From: Incurvaria masculella
Taxonomy: Eukaryota > Arthropoda > Insecta > Lepidoptera > Incurvariidae
Assembly (NCBI GenBank): GCA_946894095.1
Contig: OX335645.2
Location: 17,507,001 to 17,571,000, forward strand
DNA: 64,000 bases
Direction: 5' to 3'
Part shown: positions 1 to 13,000 of the stretch, piece by piece
How the letters are laid out: the number at the start of each line of letters is the position of its first letter
How positions within the stretch are numbered: the first letter of the stretch is position 1
Program-made: the position numbers and the translations under genes
The notes under the pieces: generated by a model
Seen by the model: only the letters and a program-made list of their open reading frames with translations
Database searches by the model: none
Told to the model about the DNA's origin: nothing

Positions 1-285
1 TTTGGTTAGTCATTCACATAAACAAATTCGCTTTCCTCGGGCACGAGTTCGCAGATTTTCCGAATATTGTCTATTAGAAATTAGGGTTAGGTGCTGTCTA
101 AGCTACTTCTTCAATCTATGAATATCGATAACTTTGAACCCATGATGTGGATCTTCCGAAGATTTTTGGGTAGTAAATCACATAAGTAAATTTGCTTTCC
201 TTGAGCACTCGCATATTTCCCGAATGTATTGTCGTTATCCTTTTTTTCTCGCATCGATTCTTAAAACTGGAGTTAGGTGCTGTCT
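1..285 (+). repeat. Direct tandem duplication, about 166 bp period
   Basis: TTGGTTAGTCATTCACATAA, GCTTTCCTCGGGCAC and GTTAGGTGCTGTCT in the first unit recur as TTGGGTAGTAAATCACATAA, GCTTTCCTTGAGCAC and GTTAGGTGCTGTCT in the second. The array may start left of the window. Confidence 0.6.
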
Positions 286-515
286 TGTCACAGGACTAGT
301 AATTTCGCTGCGCAACTCCTTTTCTGTTTGGTTGTGATATCATATTTATGGTTGCATAAAAGTTTGTATTTTGCAAAACATAAAAACAAACAAACATACA
401 TTTGTTACATATACCGAGATTACCCAATTCGTGAATGAATTTAAATCCATACAACTCAGGATAGTCTCTATTATTTTCCGTCCAACTTCAGCCTTCATAT
501 GGGATTGTCTGTATA

Positions 516-1060
516 GACTAGGAGGTCGCGACAAAAATGGTAACGATAACGTTAATGGCTCAAACTGGGTTCACGGGATAAAGTACAACCATCTGAAGCT
601 AAATGTGTCAGTCTGCCTGCTCCAAGTGGTTGCGTTACGTAGATAAGGCGCCTGAAAAAGTAGTCATGGTGACAAAAAATACATATGATAAGGCAAATGA
701 CGAAGCATGAAAGTATCAATACATACTTGCTTAGCAATACAAAAACTGAACAAATCTTTGGTTGCATTTAGTAGTTATAGGCGATTTAGGTTACAGATAT
801 AACTTTAGGTATATTTAAGTATTTAATTAAGTAACCGTCTGGTTATTGTTGCATAATTAATAGGTATCAATGTTTCCAGATAATCAGTATATTCATCAGC
901 AGGTACATACCAGCATCTATTTTATATAGCCAATCTAGAAAACGCAACCACTTGGGACGGGCAGACCGACATATTTAGCATCAGAGGGTTGGTCTCTAAC
1001 ATGTGGACCCAGATTCAGCCATTTACCTTATCGTGACCAAAAATGTCGTGACCTCCCGGA
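516..1060. mobile_element. MITE with long inverted ends
   Basis: 519-637 and 953-1058 are inverted copies over about 105 bp: GGAGGTCGCGACAAAAATGG and AAATGTCGTGACCTCC, with AAGTGGTTGCGTT and AACGCAACCACTT. The interior is AT-rich, with no coding. Confidence 0.65.
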
Positions 1061-4000
1061 ATAGTAGCCTATTGACATCGATAGAAGATGAAGAAGAAGA
1101 ACAAAAAGCGTGGGGATATTATGAAGGCACTCGCAGGCCATTTTAGATAGTTGGAAAACTTTAATAACGAGTGTCAGTTTTTCACAAGTAGAAGCCGGTA
1201 TCATTTGCTGGGTGCTGACTCGGCACAAATCTGACAATGATGTGCTATTAGCGAGCACCATCAATCAGTGTTGATGGCGACCCATAATATTTGTGGTGTC
1301 ATCTTTGGACTTCTTGACTTACACATCCAGCTCGCTATTTCTGCTGATTTTCGATGACGTATTGCCTTCACGACTTGTGAATCATCTATATTTTTATTGC
1401 AAAAAGGATAGTTAAAAGTTTAGGTTCTGTAGGCAAATTACGATTGAAAAATCGCGAATATTAAAAATTTATTTTTGGAACCGGGCAAGAGCGAGCTGAA
1501 TTTCTTTTCAGAGCTAAGACGTCAGGGTCCCCTTCATAGCATTGGTTATAAACGAATTTGTCATTCTAACCGACCACAATTAATAGCGTGGGCTCTTATA
1601 TTATTTAACTATAAGGATATTCGCATATATAGACAGGTTTTTACTAGATACATAAATACCGTTAGTTATTCCACCTTTGCGATTGTCTAATTAGTCTTCC
1701 TTGATTCGCTCCGCTGAACCTTATATTGTCATTTTGTGTCAAAAGCCATATCGGGCCCAATTAACCCCTCCTATTACGCAGTTATTAAATTTCCGAGCCA
1801 GCGGCGAGGCGGGCCACTTTGGGGTGAATTCATTTTGGGGAATGGCCGTATCCGCCTCGCGCCGAGCGTCGAAAACCTACCCGACGGAAACTAATAAAGT
1901 CACCCAGTGGCAGTATCGGCGGCACACGCTTTATTGCCAATATTTGCTGGATGAACGGGATTTTGTAATGCGAGCGTACGAAATATATTCGCATCAGTGG
2001 TACTAACAACAATACGTACCCACAGAGTACCGGCGACGACGTTAGTTAAAATCTTGGTGACTCTGCAGTAATTATTCACATGCATAAATTGGCTTTGTAT
2101 TTCTTAGGAGAATACGCATCTTACGGGAAAGGTAAATTAAATGTTCCTGTGTTCCGGCTCCTCTCGGAGTTGCGCATTTTGTTCTGAAATATCGACCTCT
2201 ATACACTGTAACATGAGTTAAAACCACAGCCAACATCACTAAGGTTTCTAACCACAAATGACCTTCGATTGGTTAAGATTGCGTGAGAGTTTCGTTTATG
2301 GAAGCTCGAGTAAATAAAATGGTGCCTGATGTCATGATTCTAGTCACGTAGACAGACCGCTATCAACCTGTGTTCATCGTTTTTCTTTATTTTCTTGCTC
2401 ATATTTTTCAGGTTTTGAAATGTCCTCCTGAGATATATTGTTCATATATTGCTCCATAAATTGTGTGCTCTGGTTGCATTCTTACCTATATATATAGTAT
2501 TGCATTTGTATTAGTTTACAATGTTTTGTCTCATTTGATGTTTTGAGGACTGCAGCAACCGCAAAACCTTGTTACTATAAGTTACCTGACTTCCTTGTCC
2601 AAAGAATTATCTTGTTTATTTATTCGCCATTGTGGTTTTATCTACATTGAGATGCCGTTTATAATCCTAGGTTTCAACAAGATTTACGTTATATCCACAA
2701 AGTGCTGATAAAAGACTAACCTGTTTTCATAAATTGTTAAATTAGAAGAGTGAGTGTAAAGTACCACACATTATATTATGCACACGTTATATTCCACAAT
2801 TTACTTAATTGGTCGGCATCAATAATTTATTACGTGTTGGCGTAGTATTTTGGTGCGACCACCAAATATTTTGGCGATGTCATCAACCATATTGTAGAAT
2901 TGTTTATGGGTATTACATTATGCATTGAACTCCTGAAATACTCACTTGTCCCATCAATTACTAACATTTTTGATAATTTCGTAACTCGAGCTGTGCGACA
3001 GCAGACACAACAAAGTTCTGTGACAGCAAGTGTCCATAATGCGTGTCATTTGTATTGCTCGAACATGGTGGCGTCATCGACACACCTCCCATTTCTGGCT
3101 TAACATTACGAATACACGTTTGTGCATATAATTTATTATAATGCTTAGTTTCATCGTATTTTTATCATTATTGGGATTATTCGATACCTAGTCATTATTT
3201 GAGTCGGTTACGTTTCTGCGCTGGTTGATCAATATTAATCACCGGTGGAAGTCAATATATTATTATCAATGGGATACAATGTCTTACGTTGCAGTCTTTT
3301 TAAAAAAAATATTTATAGTGATCTTGATTGTTGTTTCTGTTAAATGTAATAATAGCTAAGTGTGTATTTTCTTTTCTTTTCCTCTTTATCCGTTCTTATC
3401 ACGGAGAGCGTCGATGTCCGTGGTTCGTATTAATTGATATTTGTTTGATTTTCAAATTTTATTAAAATACGTAAAACTAGGTTCCGTAGTTTTTAACGAA
3501 TATCGGGTATTTTTCCGGGATCAAAAATGGTTCAGGCGTTATGGCATGATTTAATAACGAACTTGAAAACTTCATTCATAATACTTAGTGGGTTTTCAAA
3601 TAATAACCATATTATTCGCTACGATTTCGGGACTGCAGTTAAACAAATAAACCAATCAAGTGCTATATAATCTGCCTTGCTCACAAAAATGCGTTCATGA
3701 TTATGGGATAACTCAAATTTGTTCTTCACGTGTCGTAGTTTCTTTTTCGCCTCGATATTCCTTGGTTTTATCTTTGTCTTTAAAGATGAATGTTCCGTTC
3801 TCAAAATACAGATGCAGAAAAGTTGAAGAGTTAGCAATAAAAATGTTGATTGCCCGTACAAAATTTACGACGACACGAGAATCCGGCGGCTCCTTCCGTA
3901 GATCATTCCGTGTGAGGCGCACGGACGGATCGGACGTTTCAGTTTACTGCTCGCGGCCACCGCACCGGTCATCTTCGCCGCCACTTGCCCGATCACATTG

Positions 4001-5596
4001 ATGTGGGCAATAAACTTTATTATTTTCGCATTGGTGTCGTAAATGTTAAAGACCAATTTCCTTAGATTATAGTTATTTCATGTTCTCATAATAGTGGAGG
4101 TTATCCGGTACACGAAGTCTATTGTTGTAGACATGTTTCCGATCCGCCGTGCGTGGCTGTAGAATTAGCACTTTTATATCAGCGTTGACGTTTTGTCGAT
4201 TGCTTACGCTTATAGGAAAACAGCAAGTAATGGAACGTTTCTTTTGAAGAATTGAATTCACATTCCCAGCAGTCTGTGATTTCGGCAAATGTTTCGTTTT
4301 CACTTTTATGATTAAATGGAGTGCAGAGTGCACTTTACATGCAGTTTGTAAGGATTCTACTGACCATCAAGAAAATGCATTACACCAACTGAAGGTAGCA
4401 TCGTCAGCAACGCAGCGACCAGCCCCGAATGTGCAGACGCCCTCTGTAAACAGCTCGGTCGGCGCGGCGGTGGCGGCAGCGGTGGCGGCAGCGGCGCGGT
4501 GCTCGGCGTCATCGCTCGTAAACTTCGCCAATTTTATGCCCCGACTCCGAACGACGCACCAAGGTCGAATATATTCAGGCCGTTTTGTGCGCGAGTTACT
4601 AGCACAAACCGACCGTGTCTCAGTACGTACTTACCTCTGAGATGCTCGCTCCACAAGCCATGTTTTGCATAATATGTGCCAATGAATTGAACTTGCACGT
4701 AACGACAGATTTGGCAAGTCATTTGAAGCCATTGCATGCACGTAGCAGCAACAATATGATCATAGTATACATTTTGACTTTGGCCTGAGTTTACAGAACG
4801 CACTGCGCAGGAAAACCTTTACTTCTAGTTCAATGGAATACCTCGGCAGAGGTGAACCACCTCCTTTGGCCGCGCCGTCGTCGGCCCTTTTCAGCATCAA
4901 ATATTCAGAATGCAAGCAATCAATTTGTACAGTCAAACCCCTATATCTGCCCTTTGGAAAATGTAATACGGCGAGGGTGGATTAACAGAAATTGTGCTTC
5001 TCTGGCAACAATCATTTAGCAAGTGAAGTAACAAGTATTTAAAATACAGGTTATGTTGTTGTCGACCAAAATATATTTTCCTAACATTATTATGGTTTTA
5101 TGATAATAAAAAAAAAAATTATGTTTGGTTTATTGTAAAATTAAATCATTAGGAAAAGTGTTTGAAATGGAAGACTTGAATTTGTTCATATATTTTCCAT
5201 TGCAAAGAAAAATACAACTCGTCATATTGCCTGCAAAGGTTATGGTTACACTACCACCATTGATCGTTGCCAAAAGCTGTACATGTTTGATTTCAATGGA
5301 CACGATGTGAAGGCGAAAACGGAATGATCATAATTCCAAGATATGGATTGTTAATTTCAGCTAAGTTTGTTCTAGTTTTTTTGCGGTTCTGTTTTATGTT
5401 TCTTCTAGGTTCCAGGGCAAGTTGGAGATATTTTGTCAGCAATGTTGTCCGGTCTTTTTATCGTTACCTATAGTTGTACTGACTCACCGTCTGCCGCACC
5501 GCTTCATAAACGAAATGATGTGACTATAGAATTTGTTACGCAATTCTTTATGAATAGTTGTCCAAGGCTGACCTTGGAAACGATGTCGCGTTTTAA

Positions 5597-5960
5597 GAAC
5601 GGCCCGTAAGCTATGCTCCCCATACAAACGTAGTTTACTAATTATTTGGAAACGGCTATTCCAATTAAATTGATATTTAATATCTTATATCAGGTAACAA
5701 ATATCTGTGTCTGCATGCTTTTGTTTTTTTGAAAAATCCAAACCGAATGAAATGCAAAAAGAAAATCTTCATAGGAATTTTGTTTTCTCTGTGGTTTGAC
5801 CCAGAATACATTTACCGAAAAAACAAAGGCATGCAGACACAGATATTTGTAGCCTAATATTAGATACCAAATATCAAGTAAGTTGGAACAGTGGTTTTCA
5901 AATCATTAGTAAACTACGTTTGTATGGGAGGCGAAATTTTCAGGTGCTTACGGGCCGACC
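5597..5960. mobile_element. piggyBac-type foldback MITE (family P1), TTAA flanks
   Basis: TTAA at 5593-5596 and 5961-5964 flank 364 bp. The ends are inverted: GCCCGTAAGC and CATACAAACGTAGTTTACTA on the left, their complements on the right. The inner part is also roughly palindromic (CAGACACAGATATTTG). No transposase is present. Confidence 0.8.
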
Positions 5961-5964
5961 TTAA

Positions 5965-6289
5965 GGCTGTTCCGACCCATATAAAGTTGTTTGCACACAG
6001 AATTCAAAAAGTATTGCACTTTAAGGCACGAATTAATAATAAACGTTTAATATAGTCATATTACTTGCCGCGAAAACAATTTCACAATTTCAGGATTATT
6101 GGTTTTGTTACAATTTATTTAAATACGATTTTTATTTAACAGCGCCATCTAACGGTGTAAAACTTCTAATCGGCAATTACAACGCAACTACTATGGCTAT
6201 ATTTAATATTTTTGACGAATTCGTGCCTTAAAGTGCAATACTTTTTGCGTTCTGTGTAAAAAAAAAACATTGTATGGGTCGGAACATCC
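5965..6289. mobile_element. Second TTAA MITE (family P2), adjacent to the first
   Basis: Flanked by TTAA 5961-5964 (shared with the preceding element) and 6290-6293. Long inverted ends carry TGTTCCGACCCATA and AGTATTGCACTTTAAGGCAC on both sides in opposite orientation. The sequence differs from P1. No coding capacity. Confidence 0.78.
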
Positions 6290-7720
6290 TTAATACTCAA
6301 TATCCGGCCTTCCGCCTTCAATGCAAGTACATACGCTGTACTCACCGCACGTGTGCTCTGGATTAAGTGTCACAAAGGTGAGGTAGCGAGGGTAGCGAGG
6401 CGATTTCGTAAGATAAGCCACACATTCGCAGATCTTGCAACGGGTACAAGCCCTCCTCCGGACTCGGATTGGTGAACCTTTCTGTTTTTTAGTAGTCAAT
6501 ACCTACATTAACATACATCTCAATGTTTGTTGTACTATTAGGTCAAAAGAAAATACACTCCTCGATGAATAGTCTGAATGTTGGCCGACAGCTTGGCAGA
6601 TAATGTGCGGTATCTGAAGTTGGGGTTTTTTTATAAATTCCGTTAGCAAATCTTATATGTAAATTTGTTCTACAACTTATTCGTCGTCATTTAAAATTTT
6701 TGCAACAGCTTTCAAAAACGGCAAATTATTGTGAAACTTACGAGCGAAGACGAAAATTCGCGAAGCTTGAAGAAGATAACGTGTAAATTTCCGTTACGTA
6801 AAACACTTGTCCGTCTTTTTATTTCATAAACTCACATTGGCTGTATCGGAGTGCACACTTGATCCATTACATTAAGTCGAATTGGGCTTATGCCTCCAGG
6901 GAGTCGCTTGTTCTTCATTTCGTCATAGTTTTTGCTTATTTACTAGTCACAAAGCTGATTGACAAACAAATCAAAGGTTAGTCTAGACCGCATTATAAAC
7001 TTAATTTACTTAAGGCGCTAGGACTAGCCAACTACTCGCGCCATACAAATGCACTTTTTAACAAATGTAATAATATGTAGAAACGCTTCAGCAAATCCAA
7101 ATAGAACTCCAGACTGATAATGGATTGTTAATATGTTTTTATTCCATCATTTATTTAAATAATAATAAAAATAAAAAAGTTGATTTTTCTCATTAGAAAT
7201 CTGAAAGTAATTCGATTTCTAGATATAAGCAAAAACAGCATATATGCATAAACAAAAAAATCCATTTGCTTTTAGATTTCTACATTTAGTCAAAAAAGTT
7301 CGGAAATGGACACCGTTTCCGCAATGTATTTTGTATAGTAAAAGGAAACATACATTAACGAAAATAAATCGATTCCTAGACAAGGAATCATATATTGTAA
7401 GAATGACACTTATAATCGTCAGACTTAGTTAGTTAACTTGGGGTGCCTCGTCTAACTTTGCGATTTGGCTAGTACCAGGCCCTTAAGAGGGCTAAACACA
7501 CTGGATAAGAACTTAATGATCCGTTTGAGGAAACTTACCGTATTTTTTTTATTCGAGTGAATTCACTTCTTCTGTAATGAGAACAAAGTCACAAATAAAT
7601 GTGAGGGGACTCGTTGACCGTTCATCTGATGACTCCTGAAGAGTTTGGTCTAGTAATATGTAATACTGTACAGGCAAGCGAGAGGTACCAAGGAAACACA
7701 AATAAACAAATTGTAGCAGT

Positions 7721-7833
7721 ATATTCGTAAAGTAGTTCTTTTTACAGGGATCTTTCTTTAATTAATGTGTCGGTGCTGCCTTGCTTAAAGGTCGAATATC
7801 CATACATACATGTCACATTCCTTTGAATAAGCA
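7721..7833 (+). repeat. Single-arm copy of the AAAGTAGTTCTTTTTAC repeat
   Basis: TATTCGTAAAGTAGTTCTTT, TTAATTAATGTGTC and CATACATACATGTCACATTC match the arms of the 48662-48968 palindrome. Confidence 0.65.
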
Positions 7834-9146
7834 AAGTACATGATATTGCTCCGTAATTTCGTAACTTTTAGCTAGAAATACCGAAGTAATAGCGATGGTA
7901 CAAATGTTTATTAGTAAGGCAATTAGTGTATAACATCTGTAGGAGGATAAAATAAAAACGATAAATGTAAATACAACGATGTAAGCTTAACTTTTATGTA
8001 AAGTTATGGAAAATGTTTATAGAATTCCTTCATATATGTCAAATTAAAATTTAATGCTCGGAATATAAATGTCGAACAACCTCATTTTTTTTGTTCCGTA
8101 TTTAGGTCCGTGCTTCAGCAGTTAGTAGTCGGCCGTCATTTCGGCCCATCTGAAAAGTTTAAAACTCTGCCCTATTGATGATTTAAATCAGTGGTGAATA
8201 TGTGGCAATATGAGAAGGTGAATCTGGAGGCAAAATCAAATATGAAACAAAAACGATGTTCCCATACAATTAATTCACGTGACTTGGACTGTAAAAACTA
8301 GAAGTACAGAGAGTAAAACATAATTGAGCATTCGAATGTCCAAACTGCAGTAATATTTAGTGCCTTCTAAATATAATACAACAGGTGACAATTTAACGTC
8401 AAGTACATGCGGAATGTAAATTCTAATTAGAATTTGAAACGACTCTCTAATTCTAATTAGACTAAAACGACAAAAGTAAGACAAATGTTGCGGCACAAGT
8501 TCGCAACGTTCGATCGATGTAGGTACATCAGCATAGGCACAGATAAATCTGTGGCAGATTGTGTCCTGACCTGCCGGGTGAAGGGGGAGAGGACTTGAGA
8601 TATGTCAGTGGGGAGGGAGGGTCAGACCTGCGCTGACTTCCTCATTGCGAGTCAAATGGCCGACCCTCGAGCTCGTTATAACATGTTGGTTTCACTATGT
8701 CTAGGTAGCTGTTATTTTCTCTACTCTGCGCGCTTTCGTGTTCTCGCACTGCTATTTGGGAACAGACGAGATACAAACTGGGGTTATTCTCCGCTTGGAG
8801 GCAACCATCGTGATGGTTGATACGAATTAAAATCGGTTTAGTACGGTGACGTTATGACGGAACAGGTTGATTAACAAGAGCGTTTTATTTTTGCAATGTA
8901 TTGGCTCCCTTTTAAAGTAAGTCGTCGGCTTGAATGGTCATTTAAGTCGCGTCGTAGGTGTATTATGTGTTCGCCAAGTGCGTTTCTAACATGTACATAC
9001 TCATCTATACCCAACCCCAACCAGCTACGGGGTTAATTCCGATTCCTACTCCAAAGTCCAGAGTGACATCTGGAATCAAATTTCCAGAACCTGCAAAAAT
9101 CCGGAATTATTACAGGGGAATGGAACCCGAAAAAAATAACGGAATC

Positions 9147-9175
9147 TATTTATTTATTTATTTATTTATTTATTA
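9147..9175 (+). repeat. TTTA microsatellite
   Basis: About seven uninterrupted TTTA units. Confidence 0.9.
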
Positions 9176-9907
9176 TATACAAGCTGAATGGGCATATTTT
9201 AATAAAGAATGGGAATAGGTAAGGCTGATGATGAGTGTTAAAAGACGTAATAAAAACAGAGAAAGCGGGTTCTTGGAATGCAGTACTCTGAAAAACCCAT
9301 CACTAATACAGCGCGTTTGAATTGGTTGGTTGAATTGCTATTTGAAAATCCCATGTTATTTTTTGTTAGATCAAGGCGCACTGTCCATTCAAACCTCCGG
9401 TTGTCGACCAATTAGAGCGTCGATTGTGTCCAATCAGCGTAATTGACGACACACGTCCGACGATTCGTTTGGAAGCGTCGTTCACTGTCAGGTGCAGGAA
9501 TGACCGCTCCCAGCAGACTTCTCTATTGCACCATCAATATCCATCGGTGTGTCATAATTGCACAATCATACCTCCGTGCTGCACGTTGATAATAGTTTCA
9601 CAGTTGTCACAGACGTATCGCAAGGTATTATCTTATGTTTTTAAGTGACCTTGTCGAAATTATGTAGGCTAGCTCCTTATAATGTTGAACATTTGATAAG
9701 GAAGGAAGCAGACATTGGGTGCAGGTCGTGTAAATATCATAACTGTTTCATTATTTGCACAAAATAAGATATAGGCATGAGCGTACGTTTAAGGCATCAA
9801 CAGACCGTGCTTGACTCTTAACCGACCTCTGACTAATTATTCTATGCCTGTGACACTGTAAAATTTTTGACTTTACAATCGATCCAAAGGCGTTTCGTTG
9901 TCCGCAG

Positions 9908-10032
9908 AGGAGGAGAGCTATCACTGCGTGGCGAGCTTGATGGCGTCAAAGGAGAAGATGTTCATCACGCAGACCAAGCTGCTGTACGAGGTCACCTGGA
10001 AGACGGTCATGCAGATTGCGAAGAAGTATGCC
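9908..10032 (+). CDS. sky: sky exon a (TBC domain)
   Basis: The acceptor is CCGCAG just before 9908 and the donor is GTAAGT at 10033. The exon starts with the last two bases of a split codon and ends in phase 0. It encodes EEESYHCVASLMASKEKMF and continues to MQIAKKYA, a TBC-domain helix block of TBC1D24/Sky. The preceding exon must end after the first base of a codon, consistent with a Ser-Glu-Glu-Glu junction. Confidence 0.88.
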
Positions 10033-13000
10033 GTAAGTTCAGCGCCGCCTTCCCACGCCCTGCGGGCCGATCGCATCGCGTCACCGTGGAATTGCGTCGA
10101 TGTTGCATGTGCAACGGCATGGCGAGCACTTGGAGATGTATAGTTAAAATAAAGAAAAGGATTTTGTTTGGAGGACGACACATCTGCGTTGTATGTAATA
10201 ACCGCTCCGTGACCGCTGGCATTCGCCAGCCACCACCCAGTTTCGCAACTAGTGGTGATTGACTTAGTGATATCAGTTGATGTTCGTAGTTATTTGAGGG
10301 GTTCAAAGGCCAAAGCACAAGGCACTGGAGCTAACCTAGATTTGCATCCTGGTGAATATTGCCAGCTGAATACTGACATAGATCAAGTTCATAAATGATT
10401 ATATAATCGTTTTGTCTAACCCTTTAGTCGTTTTTGTGTGCAGACATAACTACGGGTGCATTACGTTTGAGACATTTTGTTAACATGAGATTACATATTT
10501 ACTAAAAAACAACGTTACATTTTCCTATTTCCTCGTTTCATCAGTTTCGTGTCAGTGCTTCCTCGCTGGATGACGATGCAATTGTGTTGACATAACCTCT
10601 ATTCCTTTGTTTCAAACTATATCGATATAATTAATAACATCAACACACGTTGTCTTGAGATGTCTCAAAGGCGGGTTGGGTCATCAACCAATCGGAAGTA
10701 AATGACGACATCATCGCTCACGCAACACACACACACAAGATTTATACACGGACAAACACACTCGCACTATTGAAGACAAAGTGATGAGGGTCAATAATCT
10801 GGACGAAGTAAACACTGATAACAAACCGGCGCAGCCAATCTACACTGGAGACGACTGCCCTTTTGTGTGAGGGGTATAAGTTAACGAGAGATCATTGTAA
10901 CTACCTACTTGCATGTGCTAGGAAGTAAGCAGAATCTTTAGGCGCCAAGACTCGACCACTTAACTGCAAGCTTAGGCCGTCATTGTAAATTATTTTAATA
11001 TCAATATTTTTTTAATTGGTAAAACTTAAATTGAATGCATTGAATGACTTAAAAATCACTTGCGTGTTTAACGACTTGGTGTAGACATATACCTACATCT
11101 TTGCACTCTGTATATCCCTGTTCCCAAGGTACCCGTTACCTTCCACGGATATGCTTGCAACCACAAAAGGCAACAATAAAATAATCTCTTGATTTATCGA
11201 TAGTAAAGAAGACAGGCATTTCATCAGAATAAGGCCGGGTTCATTAAGATATTTACATTAAGATGGTCGGAAAAATAATGGAATGAAAAAAAGAGAAGAA
11301 AAGGTCATGCCAGTTTCGGCAAGATGGTCGGTTTTTTTCGAATCAGAAAAAAAAGTTCGTGGGTCCTCCGCCTCCATAAAAATATCTGGACTTAGCAATA
11401 TAGTACGATTATAAGCGGGGAATGAAAGTTTGAAGCTGGAATGGATACGTTTTAATGAGGAGTGGTAATGGGAACAGGAGAAGGATTTTTTTTTTTGCTT
11501 TTGGTGCGTTGTTACAGGCTACTGCTTTAAAAAATCACAGTGGGTACTTAAACGATCGCGTGCAATTTAGCAGCAAATGTGCATTTTTGTCGTGTGTTAA
11601 TTTTATGGGGAGGAATAAGATTTTTTTGCATTTTTAGGGTTCCGTACCCAAATGGTCCCAACGGGACCCTATTACTAAGCCTCCGCCGTCCGTCCGTACG
11701 TCAGATTTATGTCATAAACCGTAATAGTAGAAGATAGTTGTAGTTTTAGACTATATTTCCGCTATAATAGGATAGTTCACAAATAGTATTAACATATCAT
11801 AATGTGAACTCGTTGAAATTGCAAAGTATACGATCTGTTGTAATCGTTACCCACTCTCCAGGCCGTGCGTAGTTAATAATCTTTGCCGGCTGACACATTC
11901 TAGAATTGGCGATTAAACCGATTAATCACGGTGTTATCTTGAATGAATTCACGATTCAATCCATTCAATAAGAGAGTAACAAATTGTTGACCGATTCGTC
12001 ATACTGTTTTACAACAGACTAACCTGGGACATCACACATCAGGGCCAGCATTTGCTAATGAACGAACAACGTCACACTCATCGATATAAACTAACTGTCG
12101 CGAAATACACCGAAGAAGCTGAACATTGCCGTGAACCGTCAAACTCAACTTTTCTACACTTAATAGGTATGATTAGGGATATTATTTGCATATAATTATT
12201 AAAAATATGCATACGGTATTTTAAGAATTACTGGTCTCGCTCAAGTTTATCGTCCATGAATACCCCTCCATGTACAAGTTATCTGATTGATTAATGCTAT
12301 GTTTAATTATACCTTGACGTAATTTTTAGTTTGGTGTCCCGTTCTCCCGTCTCAGGCCTTCTGTTCTTTTCAAACTCGTTAATTTTCTTTCCTTTTCATA
12401 TTCCTGGATAGCAATAAAAACATGAAGCTGAAAGTTTTAGAAAGGCGCCATAAAGAGCATTGTGTGTGAGACGCTCACGTGTTTGCAGAAGTCGGCCGCG
12501 ATGCACCTGCAGCGGCTATCGTCGGCGGTCTCGCCGGAGCGCATCTACGCGGACTGGCAGTGGTGGATCCTGGCGGCGCTGCCTTTCCCGCACCTCGTGC
12601 GCGTTCTCGACTGCTTCTTCCACGAGGGCATCAAGGTGCGTCATTGTGCTCTTGAAACGTGGACGACGCTGCGGACAAGGTTGGGAGAAGCGGAGATTGC
12701 AGCCATGGCGGATATGCAGTTGTGGAGCTTGGCGGCACTGACCTTCCCGCCCCTCGTGCGCCCACTCCACAAGAGCGATCAAGGTTAGCCATTGCGCTCT
12801 TACACCGCGGGCGACGTCGCAGACGGGGTTCGGGAGAAGCGGCCATGTAAGCGGACTGACAGCAGTGGACACTGGCGGAGCTGTCTAAAGGCTTGTGCTG
12901 GTGTTCGACTGCTTCTTCCACAAGGGCATCAAGGTGGGCCATTGCGCTTTTAGATCGCGGGCGCAGTTGCGGACAGAGTTGGGTAGGAGCGAATATCACT

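Larger units (their letters stand above)
1061..9907. other. Region upstream of the first visible sky exon: no gene recognised
   Basis: Apart from the MITEs at 5597-6289, the repeat at 7721-7833 and a TTTA microsatellite, I see only AT-rich DNA with short random frames. A GC-rich patch with GGCGGC repeats at 4440-4510 could be a promoter or 5' UTR. Missing 5' exons of sky could be hidden here but I could not identify them. Confidence 0.4.

Noticed and set aside
4308..4640. 110-codon plus frame with an Ala-rich stretch
   Set aside because: The Ala run comes from GGCGGC repeats. No conserved motif, splice support or neighbours; more likely a GC-rich regulatory patch.
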